Shown here: positions 1 to 8,400 of the stretch, piece by piece | Layout of the letters: each line of letters starts with the position of its first letter | Position numbering within the stretch: position 1 is the first letter of the stretch | Origin: Spirogloea muscicola | Taxonomy: Eukaryota > Streptophyta > Zygnematophyceae > Spirogloeales > Spirogloeaceae | Assembly: GCA_009602725.1 (NCBI GenBank) | Contig: WELB01000029.1 | Span: forward strand, 277,936 to 288,009 | DNA length: 10,074 bases | Direction of reading: 5' to 3' | The notes under the pieces: model-generated | Told to the model about the DNA's origin: nothing | Database searches by the model: none | What the model saw: only the letters and a program-made list of their open reading frames with translations | Position numbers and translations under genes: made by a program

Positions 1-97
1 CCGGCGGCGGCGGCGACGGCGCTGCATCTGCGCCCCCGCCGCCGCGCGCCACACGCACCTCCGGCGGCGACAGCGCGGCCTTGCGCTTCTTGGCCAT
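1..97 (-). CDS. 5' end of an unidentified gene (partial)
   Basis: An ATG at 97-95 sits in a strong eukaryotic start context (GCCGCC before it, G after it) and opens a frame without stops to the window edge. The protein begins MAKKRKAALSPPE. After that it either continues as a Gly/Ala/Pro-rich tail or is interrupted by an intron, because a good donor (GAG followed by GTGCGT) lies at 58-53. The KKRK cluster right after the start resembles a basic nuclear-localisation signal, but this is only a hint. The leader just upstream has a run of six GCC triplets (102-119, plus strand). I do not recognise the gene; the start context and open frame are the only evidence. Confidence 0.5.
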   Translation of the reverse strand, partial: MAKKRKAALSPPEVRVARGGGGADAAPSPPPP

Positions 98-101
98 GGC
101 G

Positions 102-119
102 GCCGCCGCCGCCGCCGCC
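102..119 (+). repeat. (GCC)6 triplet run in the leader of the left gene
   Basis: Six perfect GCC copies lie directly upstream of the ATG at 97-95. On the minus strand this is a GGC run in the presumed 5' untranslated leader. Such runs are common at GC-rich algal gene starts and prone to length variation. Confidence 0.8.
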
Positions 120-640
120 GCGGCTGAGGGCTGCCGGTAGGGGATGGCCTGAGGAAAACTGGATAGGAAATCCTTTCAGGAAGCTCCCGCGACCGAGGAA
201 ATCTGGTCAAGTCCCTCTCGCTGGTATCGCCCATCGTCAGGGGACGAGTGTTCAAATCCGGCGAAGCACAGGGCGGTCATCAGCCTGGCCGCGTGAGCTC
301 CGTTCGTCTCTGGCACAGCCACATCGGGCCGCAGGTTGTTGGCAAGGCCCCTTGCCATTTACCGCACACACAACGACTTGCGAGTCCCCTTCCTTTGTCG
401 ATTGTGTATGGACGGGCCCGACACTGAATACTTGATGAGCACAGACATGGCAACTACACTGTGGAGAGGCCAGTAGCAACCAGCGTGCGCTCGAAGTGGG
501 CAGTAGGAGAATAGCAAAGTATCAGTCTGCCTTCAAGAAGTGGCTCCTTGCAGGTCGTGCTCCAAATCTCCGGCTTGTCAATCAGCTGCGTTCTTGCCGA
601 TTGCAGGTGTAGCCCATACTTAATACTCGCTTAGCGGCCA

Positions 641-646
641 CACGTG
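641..646. promoter_or_regulatory. CACGTG palindrome (G-box core)
   Basis: CACGTG followed by AC, the core bound by bHLH and bZIP factors in plants and algae. It lies in the intergenic region upstream of the left-edge gene. A single six-base match may be chance. Confidence 0.25.
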
Positions 647-1225
647 ACGAATGACTAAGCAATTCTTGAGACTTGGACACACCAAAGTGAAAGGCAAAGT
701 GGTATTCAGCGAGGAGACGGATATCTCATGAAGATCAAGAGAGGCAGGAGGAGCAGGACTGAGGCGCTAAGACTGGACTATGTACTTCCTAGTAATACAC
801 TACTGGCAGCAATAAAGCCATGATCAAGTCCCGGTCTAAGTGCAGCACCTTGTTGCACTCCTTTACTAAGCACCAAGTGGTACAGGGCCGCTTGCCCACA
901 GCAGCATGTTGCTTCCATGATGCCTGCTCTGGCAGAGTTGCTACTAAGGTCGATTGCATGGACTTGCACCCGTCAGCCTTCACAACAGCCTGCAAGACCT
1001 TTGTTACCAGGCCACTGCCAGGCTTGATTGCCCACAGCCAAAGACTTCAAGAGTCCTGATTGCAGTTGTTTGTGCTGTCCACCTCCTCTCATCGGCGCCA
1101 ACTGGCAGCCTGCGTCCGAGCCCGTGAATGCACAACAAAGAGAGAAGGCGCGCGGAGCGGGGGAAATGAAAGGGAACAAAGGAGGTGCATGCTCAAGAAA
1201 ATTCTCTGATGCCGGTCGGCCCCAA

Positions 1226-2660
1226 TCAGAGGTTGGCAGTCTCCTCGGAGCCCTCCATGAAGAAATCAACGTGTTCTCCGTACTTGCTCAGCAGTGCCTC
1301 AAACGCCTCTACTTGCCCGGGATCATAATCTCCTTTAGTCCCTGGCAGGCAGTGGAGCAGCGATGTTAGGGTTAGTGGCACATGTTGGTGGCAATGGCCC
1401 TCTCATTATGCTTCTTGCGCTCCAACCTTGACTTCCAAATGTTTCTGTTGCCTTGCAAGTCAACGAGTGATGCGCTGAACGGCCTGCTCTCACCTGGTCT
1501 CCACATGACGAAGAGCGAGGCTCCCACGTTGGCCTGGCTGTCGTGGAAGCGCATCACGCATGTGGGGAAGCCGCCGTGCTTCGACGTGCCCCGCTCGAGT
1601 TGCACGCCAGCGACGCGATCGAGGAGCAGGTGGAAGTCGACGTTGTCCGCCGCCTTCATGAGGTTGGCGTACTCGCCTTTGCCCGGCACGGCGCGGTAGA
1701 AGAGCGAGTCGAGCGTGCTCACCGACTCGAGCACGCCCATCCCCGTGTTGACAATTATCCGCACCTGGCAGGCATAAGAAAGATCAAACGCTTCCCAGTA
1801 AAGGCCAAAGTCTCAAGATCTTAAAGTTGAAACTATATAATGCACTAGTCCAGAATATATCCTTCCTGTGTATGATCTTACTTGCAGATGGAAAATAGGA
1901 GGACGTCACGACGGCCGTCCTCCCTGTCGTTTGCTGACAGTGGGGTTTGAACAGCTGCTGGAAGAACTATGGATTTGGGGAGCTGAGAGAGCCTTACTCG
2001 GCCAACGCTTGCCGCGTCCGCAAGGAAGCGCTTGAGGCCCGGGAGGCTCTCAGAGGACGACGTGGAGGTCTCCTCCGTGGCCGTCTCCGTGCTGGCCAAC
2101 ACCGGGGCTCCCCACCGCCGGCGCTGCGCCCTCCCGACGCCATGGGCGACGGCCTCCTGGCTGTGCCTTGTGCAGCTGCGCGGGAGCAGTGGCAGAGTCA
2201 GCGGGGCCTCATCCTGCGCAACTCTGTGGCTTAAAATGTCAATCACCTCAAAGTCAACCGAGCCTTTCCGGGGGGCTTTGCTGCATGGCTGCACAAGGAT
2301 GAGAGGACCCCAGCAGACTGCGGCAATGACGCTGACGCTGACGCTGGGAGGATCTCAGTAGACCAGACGCTGACAGCCGGAGCTGCAGCTCCAGCTCCAG
2401 CAATTTACAACGTGCCGGGGCGGGCTGGCGCGCTCAGCCGCGGGGTAGGAGCAGGCCGCTTCCCGGGAGTCGAACCTTCTCTGAAACAACCGCAGGGCCG
2501 AAGGAGGCGGCGGCGCGAGGCGGAGCGGCAGCAGCGGCAGCGGCCGGCGGTCGGCCTGCGACGGCGGCGGCCGCTGCTGTCGCCGACCGGCATGGCAGCA
2601 CAGCGGGGCGCCCGGCAGGGCCTCCGCTGCAGCCAGGGCCGCTGCGGCGCGGCTCTCCAT
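1226..2660 (-). CDS. ChuX/HutX-like haem-utilisation domain protein, probably plastid-targeted
   Basis: The last three exons join cleanly: 2156-1998, 1764-1494 and 1341-1226 (stop TGA 1228-1226). Donors are GTAAGG after 1998 and GTGAGA after 1494; acceptors are CCAG before both 1764 and 1341. Phases agree at each junction. The core has the order seen in the ChuX/HutX family (cytosolic haem-binding or haem-transfer proteins): a strand VRIIVNTGMGVLES, then GEYANL, then NVDFHLLLDRVAGV, a strand ending CVMRF, ASLFVMW, and a C-terminal helix QVEAFEALLSKYGE. Family assignment is from recalled patterns, not a search. The 5' end is less certain. A candidate first exon is 2660-2409, starting MESRAAAALAAAEALPGAP with an Ala/Arg/Ser-rich, acid-poor sequence like a transit peptide; donor GTAAAT keeps the frame into 2156 (after GCCAG). 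Total would be about 265 residues. Other start exons upstream to 2906 are possible. It is divergent from the thioredoxin gene. Confidence 0.6.
2329..2346. repeat. Short 6-bp tandem repeat (TGACGC)3
   Basis: Three copies of TGACGC in a row, within the presumed first intron of the ChuX/HutX-like gene. Related TGACGC motifs recur just upstream near 2911. No function is visible. Confidence 0.6.
2379..2392. repeat. 14-bp perfect palindrome GGAGCTGCAGCTCC
   Basis: A self-complementary 14-mer followed by a second AGCTCC copy. It lies close to the proposed donor (2408-2407) of the first intron of the ChuX/HutX-like gene. Confidence 0.7.
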
Positions 2661-2725
2661 CTCTAGCTCGCAAGAGAAGGAGTCGACGCCAGCGACCGCC
2701 GCGCCGCGTCGTCCGCCACGAAATG

Positions 2726-2752
2726 CGGCGGCGGCGGCGGCGGCGGCGGCGG
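2726..2752 (+). repeat. (CGG)9 triplet repeat
   Basis: Nine perfect CGG units just upstream of the proposed ATG (2660) of the minus-strand ChuX/HutX-like gene, so most likely in its leader or promoter. If translation instead began at the ATG at 2906, the run would encode nine alanines, but the sequence preceding it there does not look like a transit peptide. Confidence 0.85.
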
Positions 2753-3011
2753 GAGTGGTCTTGCCGGGGGGGGGTGGTCGGCCCCGTCTTGACGCGGGTA
2801 ACGCGGCTCGACGCGGACAGGCGGGGCGTTGACGCGGCGCGTCTCCCCGCCGGCTATCGACGGGCTCCAGAGCTCCACCATCATCGGACGGCTCAAATGT
2901 GTCCACGTGGCTGACGCTGGCTGGCTTTCCCCCGCCTATCCTCCGGGAAACCCCCCCTCCCCGCTGATCCGCCGCGGCGGTTTAGCCTAACAGGCCCGTT
3001 GAAGGACGCCA

Positions 3012-3161
3012 TAACCGGCATTTAAGATTAACCTTAATTGCTCCCTGATTTAGTCTTACGGATTTGATTAACGGCGCAATACCTCGTCGGTCAGCCGATT
3101 GGGCATGATCAGAAATTACGACGGAGGGTGCCCAGAATCAACATCTATTAAATGCCGGTTA
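3012..3161. repeat. AT-rich island bounded by 14-bp perfect inverted repeats
   Basis: TAACCGGCATTTAA at 3012-3025 is matched by its exact reverse complement at 3148-3161. The 122 bp between the arms are AT-rich, in sharp contrast to the surrounding GC-rich DNA, and contain GATTAAC at 3026-3032 and again near 3065. This could be a small non-autonomous foldback or MITE-like insertion, or a regulatory island. No clear target-site duplication flanks it, so the transposon reading is weak. Confidence 0.6.
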
Positions 3162-3220
3162 GCAGCCACAGACTATTGTGGGTCCGGGCGGGGCCGCCCG
3201 CCCCGGCGGGGCCCCCTTGC

Positions 3221-3254
3221 GCCGTCGATGTCGTCAATAGAGCACATCGACGGC
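3221..3254. repeat. 11-bp perfect inverted repeat, 12-bp loop
   Basis: GCCGTCGATGT at 3221-3231 and its reverse complement at 3244-3254. The length and spacing suit either a hairpin or a dimeric regulator site in the divergent promoter. It begins about 300 bp upstream of the candidate thioredoxin start at 3525. Confidence 0.75.
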
Positions 3255-3296
3255 CGGACATGCTCTCGGTTAGGGCCGTGACGCATTTCTGTTAGT

Positions 3297-3324
3297 GGCC
3301 GCCCCCCTTGCCGGGAGGGCGGCC
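3297..3324. repeat. 8-bp GC-only inverted repeat, 12-bp loop
   Basis: GGCCGCCC at 3297-3304 pairs with GGGCGGCC at 3317-3324; part of the loop (CCC and GGG) can pair further with one offset. Pure-GC arms like this arise easily by chance in GC-rich DNA. Confidence 0.5.
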
Positions 3325-3524
3325 CGCCATAGCTGGCGAGCTCGGGAGCTCTCCAGTACAATCCCCCCGCGGCGGCCCCCCGCCTTCGTGGGCGCCCACC
3401 AAGCCCGCGCCTCCTTGCCTGCGCCGCGGGGCTGCAGGCCGCACTCGTACTCCGCCGCAACCGTCGCCTCCGCCGCCGTCGCCGGCGCCTCGGCCGCCGC
3501 GCCAGGGGCGTCGTTGTCGCTGCC

Positions 3525-3638
3525 ATGGCCATGNCGGGCCGGCCGGCCGGGGCGCCTTCGCCGCTGCTCCGCGGCGCCTTCAGCGGCAGCAGCCGGGCCG
3601 CCAGATCATCTGCAACGCGCAGGAGACGGCCACGGGCG
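3525..3638 (+). CDS. Candidate first exon of the thioredoxin gene (transit peptide)
   Basis: An ATG at 3525-3527 in good context (GCTGCC before, G after) opens a frame beginning MAM, then after one ambiguous codon GRPAGAPSPLLRGAFSGSS, followed by an Arg-rich stretch. It is rich in Ala, Ser, Arg and Gly with no acidic residues, typical of algal chloroplast transit peptides. The frame stops soon after 3641, so a splice is required; the only GT before the stop is GTACAT at 3639, in phase 0. An in-phase but poor acceptor exists at 4023-4024. The single undetermined base (N at 3534) lies in codon 4. If it hides an extra or missing base, the reading frame downstream changes: one alternative frame is also transit-like and reaches a better donor, GCAG followed by GTCTTA near 3675. 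Treat as the probable but unproven targeting exon. Confidence 0.4.
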
Positions 3639-3758
3639 GTACATCCCTAACCCCGCCCCCGGGGCCGTCCGCAGGTCTTAGGCCGAGTCTTAGCCAAGTT
3701 GCAGCCCGGGTTCGAGCCGCGCCGGTTGCGCCGCCGATGTGAAGCAGGGCCTAACGGC

Positions 3759-3777
3759 GGCCAGCCGCAGGCTGGCC
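3759..3777. repeat. Tight hairpin, 8-bp arms and 3-base loop
   Basis: GGCCAGCC (3759-3766), loop GCA, GGCTGGCC (3770-3777): a perfect GC-rich hairpin just upstream of the TATA-like site. It is in the promoter or in the first intron of the thioredoxin gene, depending on which 5' end is used. Confidence 0.7.
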
Positions 3778-3793
3778 TCTGAAGTGGCCTCCT

Positions 3794-3800
3794 TATAAAG
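3794..3800 (+). promoter_or_regulatory. TATA-like box (TATAAAG) upstream of thioredoxin
   Basis: TATAAAG lies about 207 bp before the ATG at 4001, mostly in the loop of a 7-bp inverted repeat (GTGGCCT 3784-3790 with AGGCCAC 3799-3805). If functional, transcription would start near 3825 and the message would begin downstream of the transit-peptide exon at 3525. That conflicts with the spliced model, so one of the two 5' ends is wrong or both are used. Confidence 0.35.
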
Positions 3801-4000
3801 GCCACGCAGGCCGCTCGCTGCAATGTCCTGCATTTTTCCTTCGATAAGAGCTTTAGTCAAACGTTGTCCGGTTTTTGGGCATCAGTTCAGCCACCTCTCT
3901 GTGCTGACTTGTGGTTACTGAGCGGGTCAGCTTAGCAGCAGGTGATGTACATCTGTCAATGTGCTTGCCTTTCTGACTTGGCTACCCTGGCCCCTCATAA

Positions 4001-4414
4001 ATGCACACTTCATTATTTCGAGAGAGCAGTAGAGCTAATCCTGCAACTCGAACTATGCTGACGAGTTGCTCCGTTGATGGTGGTGGCGGCGGTGCAGCGG
4101 GCCCGGTGACGGACGAGAGCTTCCAGCAGCTGGTGCTGGAAAGCCCGGTGCCGGTGCTGGTGGACTTCTGGGCGCCGTGGTGCGGCCCGTGCCGCATGAT
4201 CGCGCCCATCATCGACGAGCTGTCCAAGCAGTACGCGTCCAAGGTGGTGTGCCTCAAGCTCAACACGGACGAGAGCCCGGGCGTGGCGACCAAGTACAAC
4301 ATCCGCTCCATCCCTACCGTCATGATCTTCAAGGACGGCAAGAAGCAGGACACAGTGATCGGCGCCGTGCCCAAGACCACGCTCGTCAACGTGCTCGAGA
4401 AGTACTTGGACTAG
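4001..4414 (+). CDS. TRXM: Thioredoxin m-type (chloroplast), main exon
   Basis: A small disulfide reductase of the chloroplast stroma. In plants and algae m-type thioredoxins receive electrons from ferredoxin-thioredoxin reductase and switch Calvin-cycle and other target enzymes on or off. The open frame gives 137 residues; the thioredoxin domain runs from about residue 36 (VTDES) to the stop. Visible hallmarks are the buried Asp in VLVDFW, the active site WCGPC at residues 60-64 (bases 4178-4192), the run LNTDESP, the cis-proline in IRSIPT (Pro105) and KDGKK. The stop is TAG at 4412-4414. Domain length is normal. The LNTDESP/IRSIPT/EKYL pattern favours m-type over h- or f-type. Residues 1-35 are not domain sequence: they are either a short Ser/Arg/Thr-rich presequence, or partly intron if the exon at 3525 is used. 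ATGs are at 4001 and 4055; the true start is unsettled. It is convergent with the peptidase gene. Confidence 0.95.
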   Translation: MHTSLFRESSRANPATRTMLTSCSVDGGGGGAAGPVTDESFQQLVLESPVPVLVDFWAPWCGPCRMIAPIIDELSKQYASKVVCLKLNTDESPGVATKYNIRSIPTVMIFKDGKKQDTVIGAVPKTTLVNVLEKYLD

Positions 4415-4945
4415 GCGACACGGCAGTGGTGGCCGCGGCAGCCTTGCGGCACTGATAACGGCTGGCATGCTGACTGGAATGCTATCTTAATGCCCCTTCT
4501 TTGTCTTCCTCCTCTCTTCCGGTCCACGTCCCTACCCCTTCCGCTATCTTCAATCTCAGGGCCAGAGTGCCATGTCCCCGCCAGGGATGCCATTGACATT
4601 GCACTCAGCCCAATCTGTCGTCATCATGGCCAGTGCACTAGTGCCTGGCAATCCCGGTGCTCGCCGGTGGCGGCGCCCACTGTCTAACTGCTCCTATTAA
4701 GATCTCCAGACATGCTGCATGCGCATCAGTAGAACATATGCTTTGCCTCTCGCTCAAGCTGGCACGGTACACTCGGCCTCCAAGTTCGTGCTTCCAATTA
4801 GGCAGTGTGGTTCGGATTGCAATGTTGAACTTACTGGTGGCACTATTCATGGCGCTCCGCTTGCAGCACCGCCAATGGTGCTCGTTCAGGCCCCGCGCAT
4901 TACCTGGGCTGTCTGCACCCAGGACACCAATGCAGGCCTGGTAGC

Positions 4946-4950
4946 TGTAA
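4946..4950 (+). terminator. TGTAA polyadenylation signal candidate for thioredoxin
   Basis: TGTAA is the usual poly(A) signal of green algae. This is the first one on the plus strand after the stop at 4414, giving a 3' untranslated region of roughly 550 nt, which is long but normal for chlorophytes. Confidence 0.4.
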
Positions 4951-5030
4951 TTATTGCCGCGGTAACTGGTAGCTATAAGCGCTTGAGTAGTCGTCATCTT
5001 TTTCTTGTGAAAAAGTCATAGGGCGCGTTG

Positions 5031-5048
5031 CTTGCTGCCAGCAGCAAG
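5031..5048. repeat. Hairpin with 7-bp arms in the convergent spacer
   Basis: CTTGCTG at 5031-5037 and CAGCAAG at 5042-5048 with a four-base loop. It lies between two converging genes; it may be incidental. Confidence 0.5.
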
Positions 5049-5434
5049 TAGTCAACAGGTAAGCATGCAGGCGCAACAGTGCTTCTTGCGCGTGCTGGAT
5101 TATCTACTACGTTCAGGAGCCAAAACAAGCCCTCAAATTGACTCCCAGGCCAATGTGCAATTTAGATATATTATAGTCACAAGGCAATGCGCGAGTAAGA
5201 AGAGGAAAGTCAGGCGTTGAGATTGGTGGTGGTTGACATTAAAATATGCTCCCATGTTGCAGGATTGTCGTCAACATGCAGAAGCTCAATAAGTTCCATC
5301 AATACTGCAACACACTAGTCAGATTTAGCCCGGGGAGCCAGCCAGTAACTAAATAGAAGCAGGAATGCAGTGACTGCACTCAATTAGCTGCTCCGGTGGC
5401 CAGCCCGCACAAGAAGCCTCTGCTTGTGTAAGAC

Positions 5435-8400
5435 TCATGCCGTGCTCCCCACTAGAAGGCCGCTGTGCCTCAGGAGTGGCTCGCTTGAAGGCTCGCGGCC
5501 GCGGAAGTCCTTGAAGACCTGCAAGACACACCGTATTGCGCTCGTCAGACTTGTCAGACTTGTCTCTTCGACAATTAGACGTCTGGCAAGCACTGTCATG
5601 AGGCGCAATCCGTGCTTGCCATGGCAACCAGTCTAGGCTGCAGGGCGAGGCACTCACCTCACTGGGGTCCCGGCCACCGCCCAGCCCGAGCACCGTGTCC
5701 CGGAAGCGGTGCCCAGTCTCCCTGACCGCCTGGATTGTGGTCGCCAGCACAGAGAACAAAGTTACCAATGATCACAGTGTCACGATATATATGCATCTCT
5801 TAATAAGTGCCAGAGCTGTGAACCTTTCTAAAGGACGCAGCATTGGTGCAACCTGGCTGATTGACAAAGCAAGTGCAAGCTCGACAGACAAGCCCTAGCG
5901 CATTGAGAAGATTTTACCTCTTCGTTTTCGAGGCCCACGTCTTCGAATGCTGAGAAAGCATCCGCCGAGAGGACCTCCGCCCACTGTAGCCAATGACACA
6001 TAGCAATGTCCAACTCCAATGGTCAGAAGCTACGACACTCGACTTTCTCCACCTTACCAATTTCGAATCTGAATGCAAGCAGGACCTTGGGTTCCTGCTT
6101 CAATGAGGCAGCTACATTCATAGCCACAGCATGCCCAGGTCAGAGGGATCAGGAACTCAGGGACGTCGGAGCTCAAGTCTGGTGCGGCCATCGTGGCACT
6201 TGACAGGCTCGTAACAATCCCTGCCAACCCCCACCTTGTAGCTGTAATAGCCGGCAGCATAACCGCCGGCAAATATGTGGCTGAAGCCGCAGAGGAAGCG
6301 GTCCTCGGGCAGCGGCTCCATGACCGACGTCTTGCTTGCAATGCGGCGGTCGGCCTCGTAGATGGACTCGGGCCCATTCGGCTCAAAGCGTGAGTGTAGC
6401 TCCAAGTCAAGGGTGGCAAAGTGGATCTGTAACACCACACATCATCAAAAGCTTGACAAATCACAAGCAGTCACCGTCACAGTCGAAGAAGACAGCACCT
6501 CAGAAATATCTACTCGTCCTCATCAAAGAAGGAGTGCTAGCAACAGGACTGCGTGCTGGCTCCACCTGGCGCATCATCTGCGAGGCAGCCCGGAACGTGC
6601 GGGCTGCTACAAGCTTCTGATAGAGCTCCTCTGGGAGCTGCTGACCGGTCTCAAAGTGCTTTGCAATGCCCAGTAACGTGCCCCTGTGGAATACACGTGC
6701 GACGCGCCACCCCGAGTTGCATCTGCCCGTCAGAACTGGGGGGTACTGTCTTGCCATGAACTTGCACCACCACTCTCCAAGAGTATCGAACATTGAGCGG
6801 GAGCTAAGAATCAGTGTAGTACAAATGCGACCTTGCTGGCTCAAGTATGAGCTAGCAAGGTACTTGCTCCAATGTGAAGGTTTGGTAGGTGATCATGATC
6901 AATAGAAACGAGTCACATGCAGGTTCAGAGATCTGCACGGACCTATGATAGCACCAGTTCTCCATGAACTGTGACGGCAGCTCCACAGCGTCCCACTCGA
7001 TGCCACGGATGCCCGCCACGAGGCCCTCGTCCTGCTGCGTCAGCATGTGCTGAAGCGCATGCCCAAACTCGTGGAACAGCGTCTCCACCTATAAGCGAAG
7101 GCTCATCAGAGAGGCGAATGCGATAAAGGGCACGGAACGGAGAGCGAGCAACAGGGCTGTGGCTGGAGGCAGCCAGCATCAGCACACTCTTTACACTCGC
7201 CCTCTCCACTCTCTACACAGTCCCTTTCCAGTCGCGCTGACTTTGCAGATGCTCGACCAGGAGAATATCAGAACGTGCATGAGCACTCAAAGCTACAGAG
7301 CCACTTGCTAGTGCCCGAATCGTAGAGCTCAACCTCACTGTCAAGCACAAGACAGGTCAAGAGGGTGCTCCCAGGTGTCATATACTGCTCTCGCTTCTGC
7401 GGTGTCACTCTGAAAGTTGACACCGATGAAAGACTGACCACTTCAATGTTTAGCAGTGGATGACTTGTTTTGGCATCTTGGTAGCTGAGAGATGAAGAAA
7501 CAAGCGAAGTTTACCTCACGGAAAGTCATGAGGCTGGGGCGACTGCCCACTGGCGGTGTCTGGTTGCACACCATGTGCGCGACGGGCAGGCGCACAGCGG
7601 CGCCGGCAGGCGCGAGGAGGCGCGAGCGGCCCAGCACGTCGTCCATCCAGGCGCCGCCGCGCTTCTCTGCCGGCCGCGAGTACGGGTCGAGGTAGAAGTA
7701 GGCCAGCGGCTCACCGAAGAGGTCCTTGACGCGCAAGAACCGCACATCTGGGTGCCACACCTGCGCCAGCCTGCGAGCATAACCTTAGCGCTAATTGACG
7801 GCAGCATCCAGAGATGCTGCCTCAAGTGCAGCGAGAGCCGACTTGCGGCCTGATGGTGCGACAGAGGTGCGCCTGCGCCAGTGGTGATGCTGAGCGCATC
7901 TCGACAAACGACGACTTACGGGCGCAACGCCGTCCGCCGGCTCGATCTCCACGGCGAAGAGGTGCCGCGCAAGTGCAAAGAGGCCGTCCATGACCGCCGG
8001 CAGCGCAAAGTATGGCCGCAGCTCCTCCTATTTGGCCCGCAGCAAGGCGATGCAATGGAGGACGCATCAAATCCCTCAGCCAATATAATTGCTTCAAGCG
8101 AGCAATTATCGCATGTCGATCAGTCAACCCATAAGATGCATAAGCCTTCTGCGGCGCGTCCCTGACCTCGCTGATGTCAAACTTGGCCTCGCGCAGGCGC
8201 TCGGCCCAGAAAGCGACGTCCCACTGGCGCAGCTCGCCGGCCTCGGGCGCACCCTGCTCAGCCGCAAAAGCGTTGAGGTCCCCCAGATCTGCGAGCCGTG
8301 GCGAGGTGCTCCATCAAGAGGCCGCGCCATGCATCAGCTTGAGAGCAGTCTCGGCTTGCGGCTCAGCAGAGGACTCAGTCTCGCTCGAGAAGCATCAGCG

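Larger units (their letters stand above)
98..1225. other. Intergenic region of 1.1 kb between two minus-strand genes
   Basis: This stretch should hold the promoter and 5' leader of the left-edge gene and the 3' untranslated region of the ChuX/HutX-like gene. Open frames here are short, overlap on both strands and show no recognisable domain or splice-compatible continuation. A CACGTG (G-box) core lies at 641-646, roughly 545 bp upstream of the left gene's ATG. I found no minus-strand TGTAA polyadenylation signal downstream of the stop at 1226 and no clear TATA box for the left gene. Base composition is more balanced than in the flanking exons. Confidence 0.6.
2661..3524. promoter_or_regulatory. 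Divergent intergenic region between the ChuX/HutX-like and thioredoxin genes
   Basis: The two flanking genes point away from each other, so this stretch must contain both promoters unless the thioredoxin promoter lies further right (see the TATA-like site at 3794). GC-rich flanks enclose an AT-rich island at about 3010-3165. The region is dense in inverted repeats: 3012-3025 with 3148-3161, 3200-3205 with 3207-3212, 3221-3231 with 3244-3254, 3297-3304 with 3317-3324, and 3338-3343 with 3346-3351. Open frames in it are compositional and show no domain. No tRNA or recognisable transposase is present. Confidence 0.55.
4415..5434. other. Convergent intergenic region (two 3' untranslated regions)
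   Basis: Between the thioredoxin stop on the plus strand and the peptidase stop on the minus strand. Open frames here (for example 4719-5021) have no recognisable domain and no coding-like composition. A TGTAA motif at 4946-4950 can end the thioredoxin transcript. A small perfect hairpin lies at 5031-5048 (CTTGCTG, loop CCAG, CAGCAAG). I found no minus-strand TGTAA downstream of the peptidase stop. Confidence 0.6.

Noticed and set aside
247-264. T-loop-like TTCAAATCC
   Set aside because: The five bases on either side do not pair and no D or anticodon arm is found upstream.
1382-1824. Plus-strand open frames opposite the ChuX/HutX-like exon
   Set aside because: They mirror a minus-strand exon that has clean splice sites and family-like sequence.
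3173-3532. Arg/Pro-rich open frames on both strands of the divergent region
   Set aside because: They arise from GC-rich composition; several overlapping frames are open at once and none shows a domain.
3691-3720. tRNA-like A-box (TAGCCAAGTTGC) and B-box (GGTTCGAGCC)
   Set aside because: The two boxes are only a few bases apart, too close for a tRNA body, and the flanks do not form a T stem or acceptor stem.
3823-3918. Short plus-strand open frame starting MSCIFPS just after the TATA-like box
   Set aside because: Its ATG would lie at or before the expected transcript start, it has no clear donor to join the thioredoxin exon, and it ends in a stop.
4719-5021. Open frame of 100 codons on the plus strand after the thioredoxin gene
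   Set aside because: No recognisable domain, overlaps the probable polyadenylation signal, and is best explained as 3' untranslated sequence.
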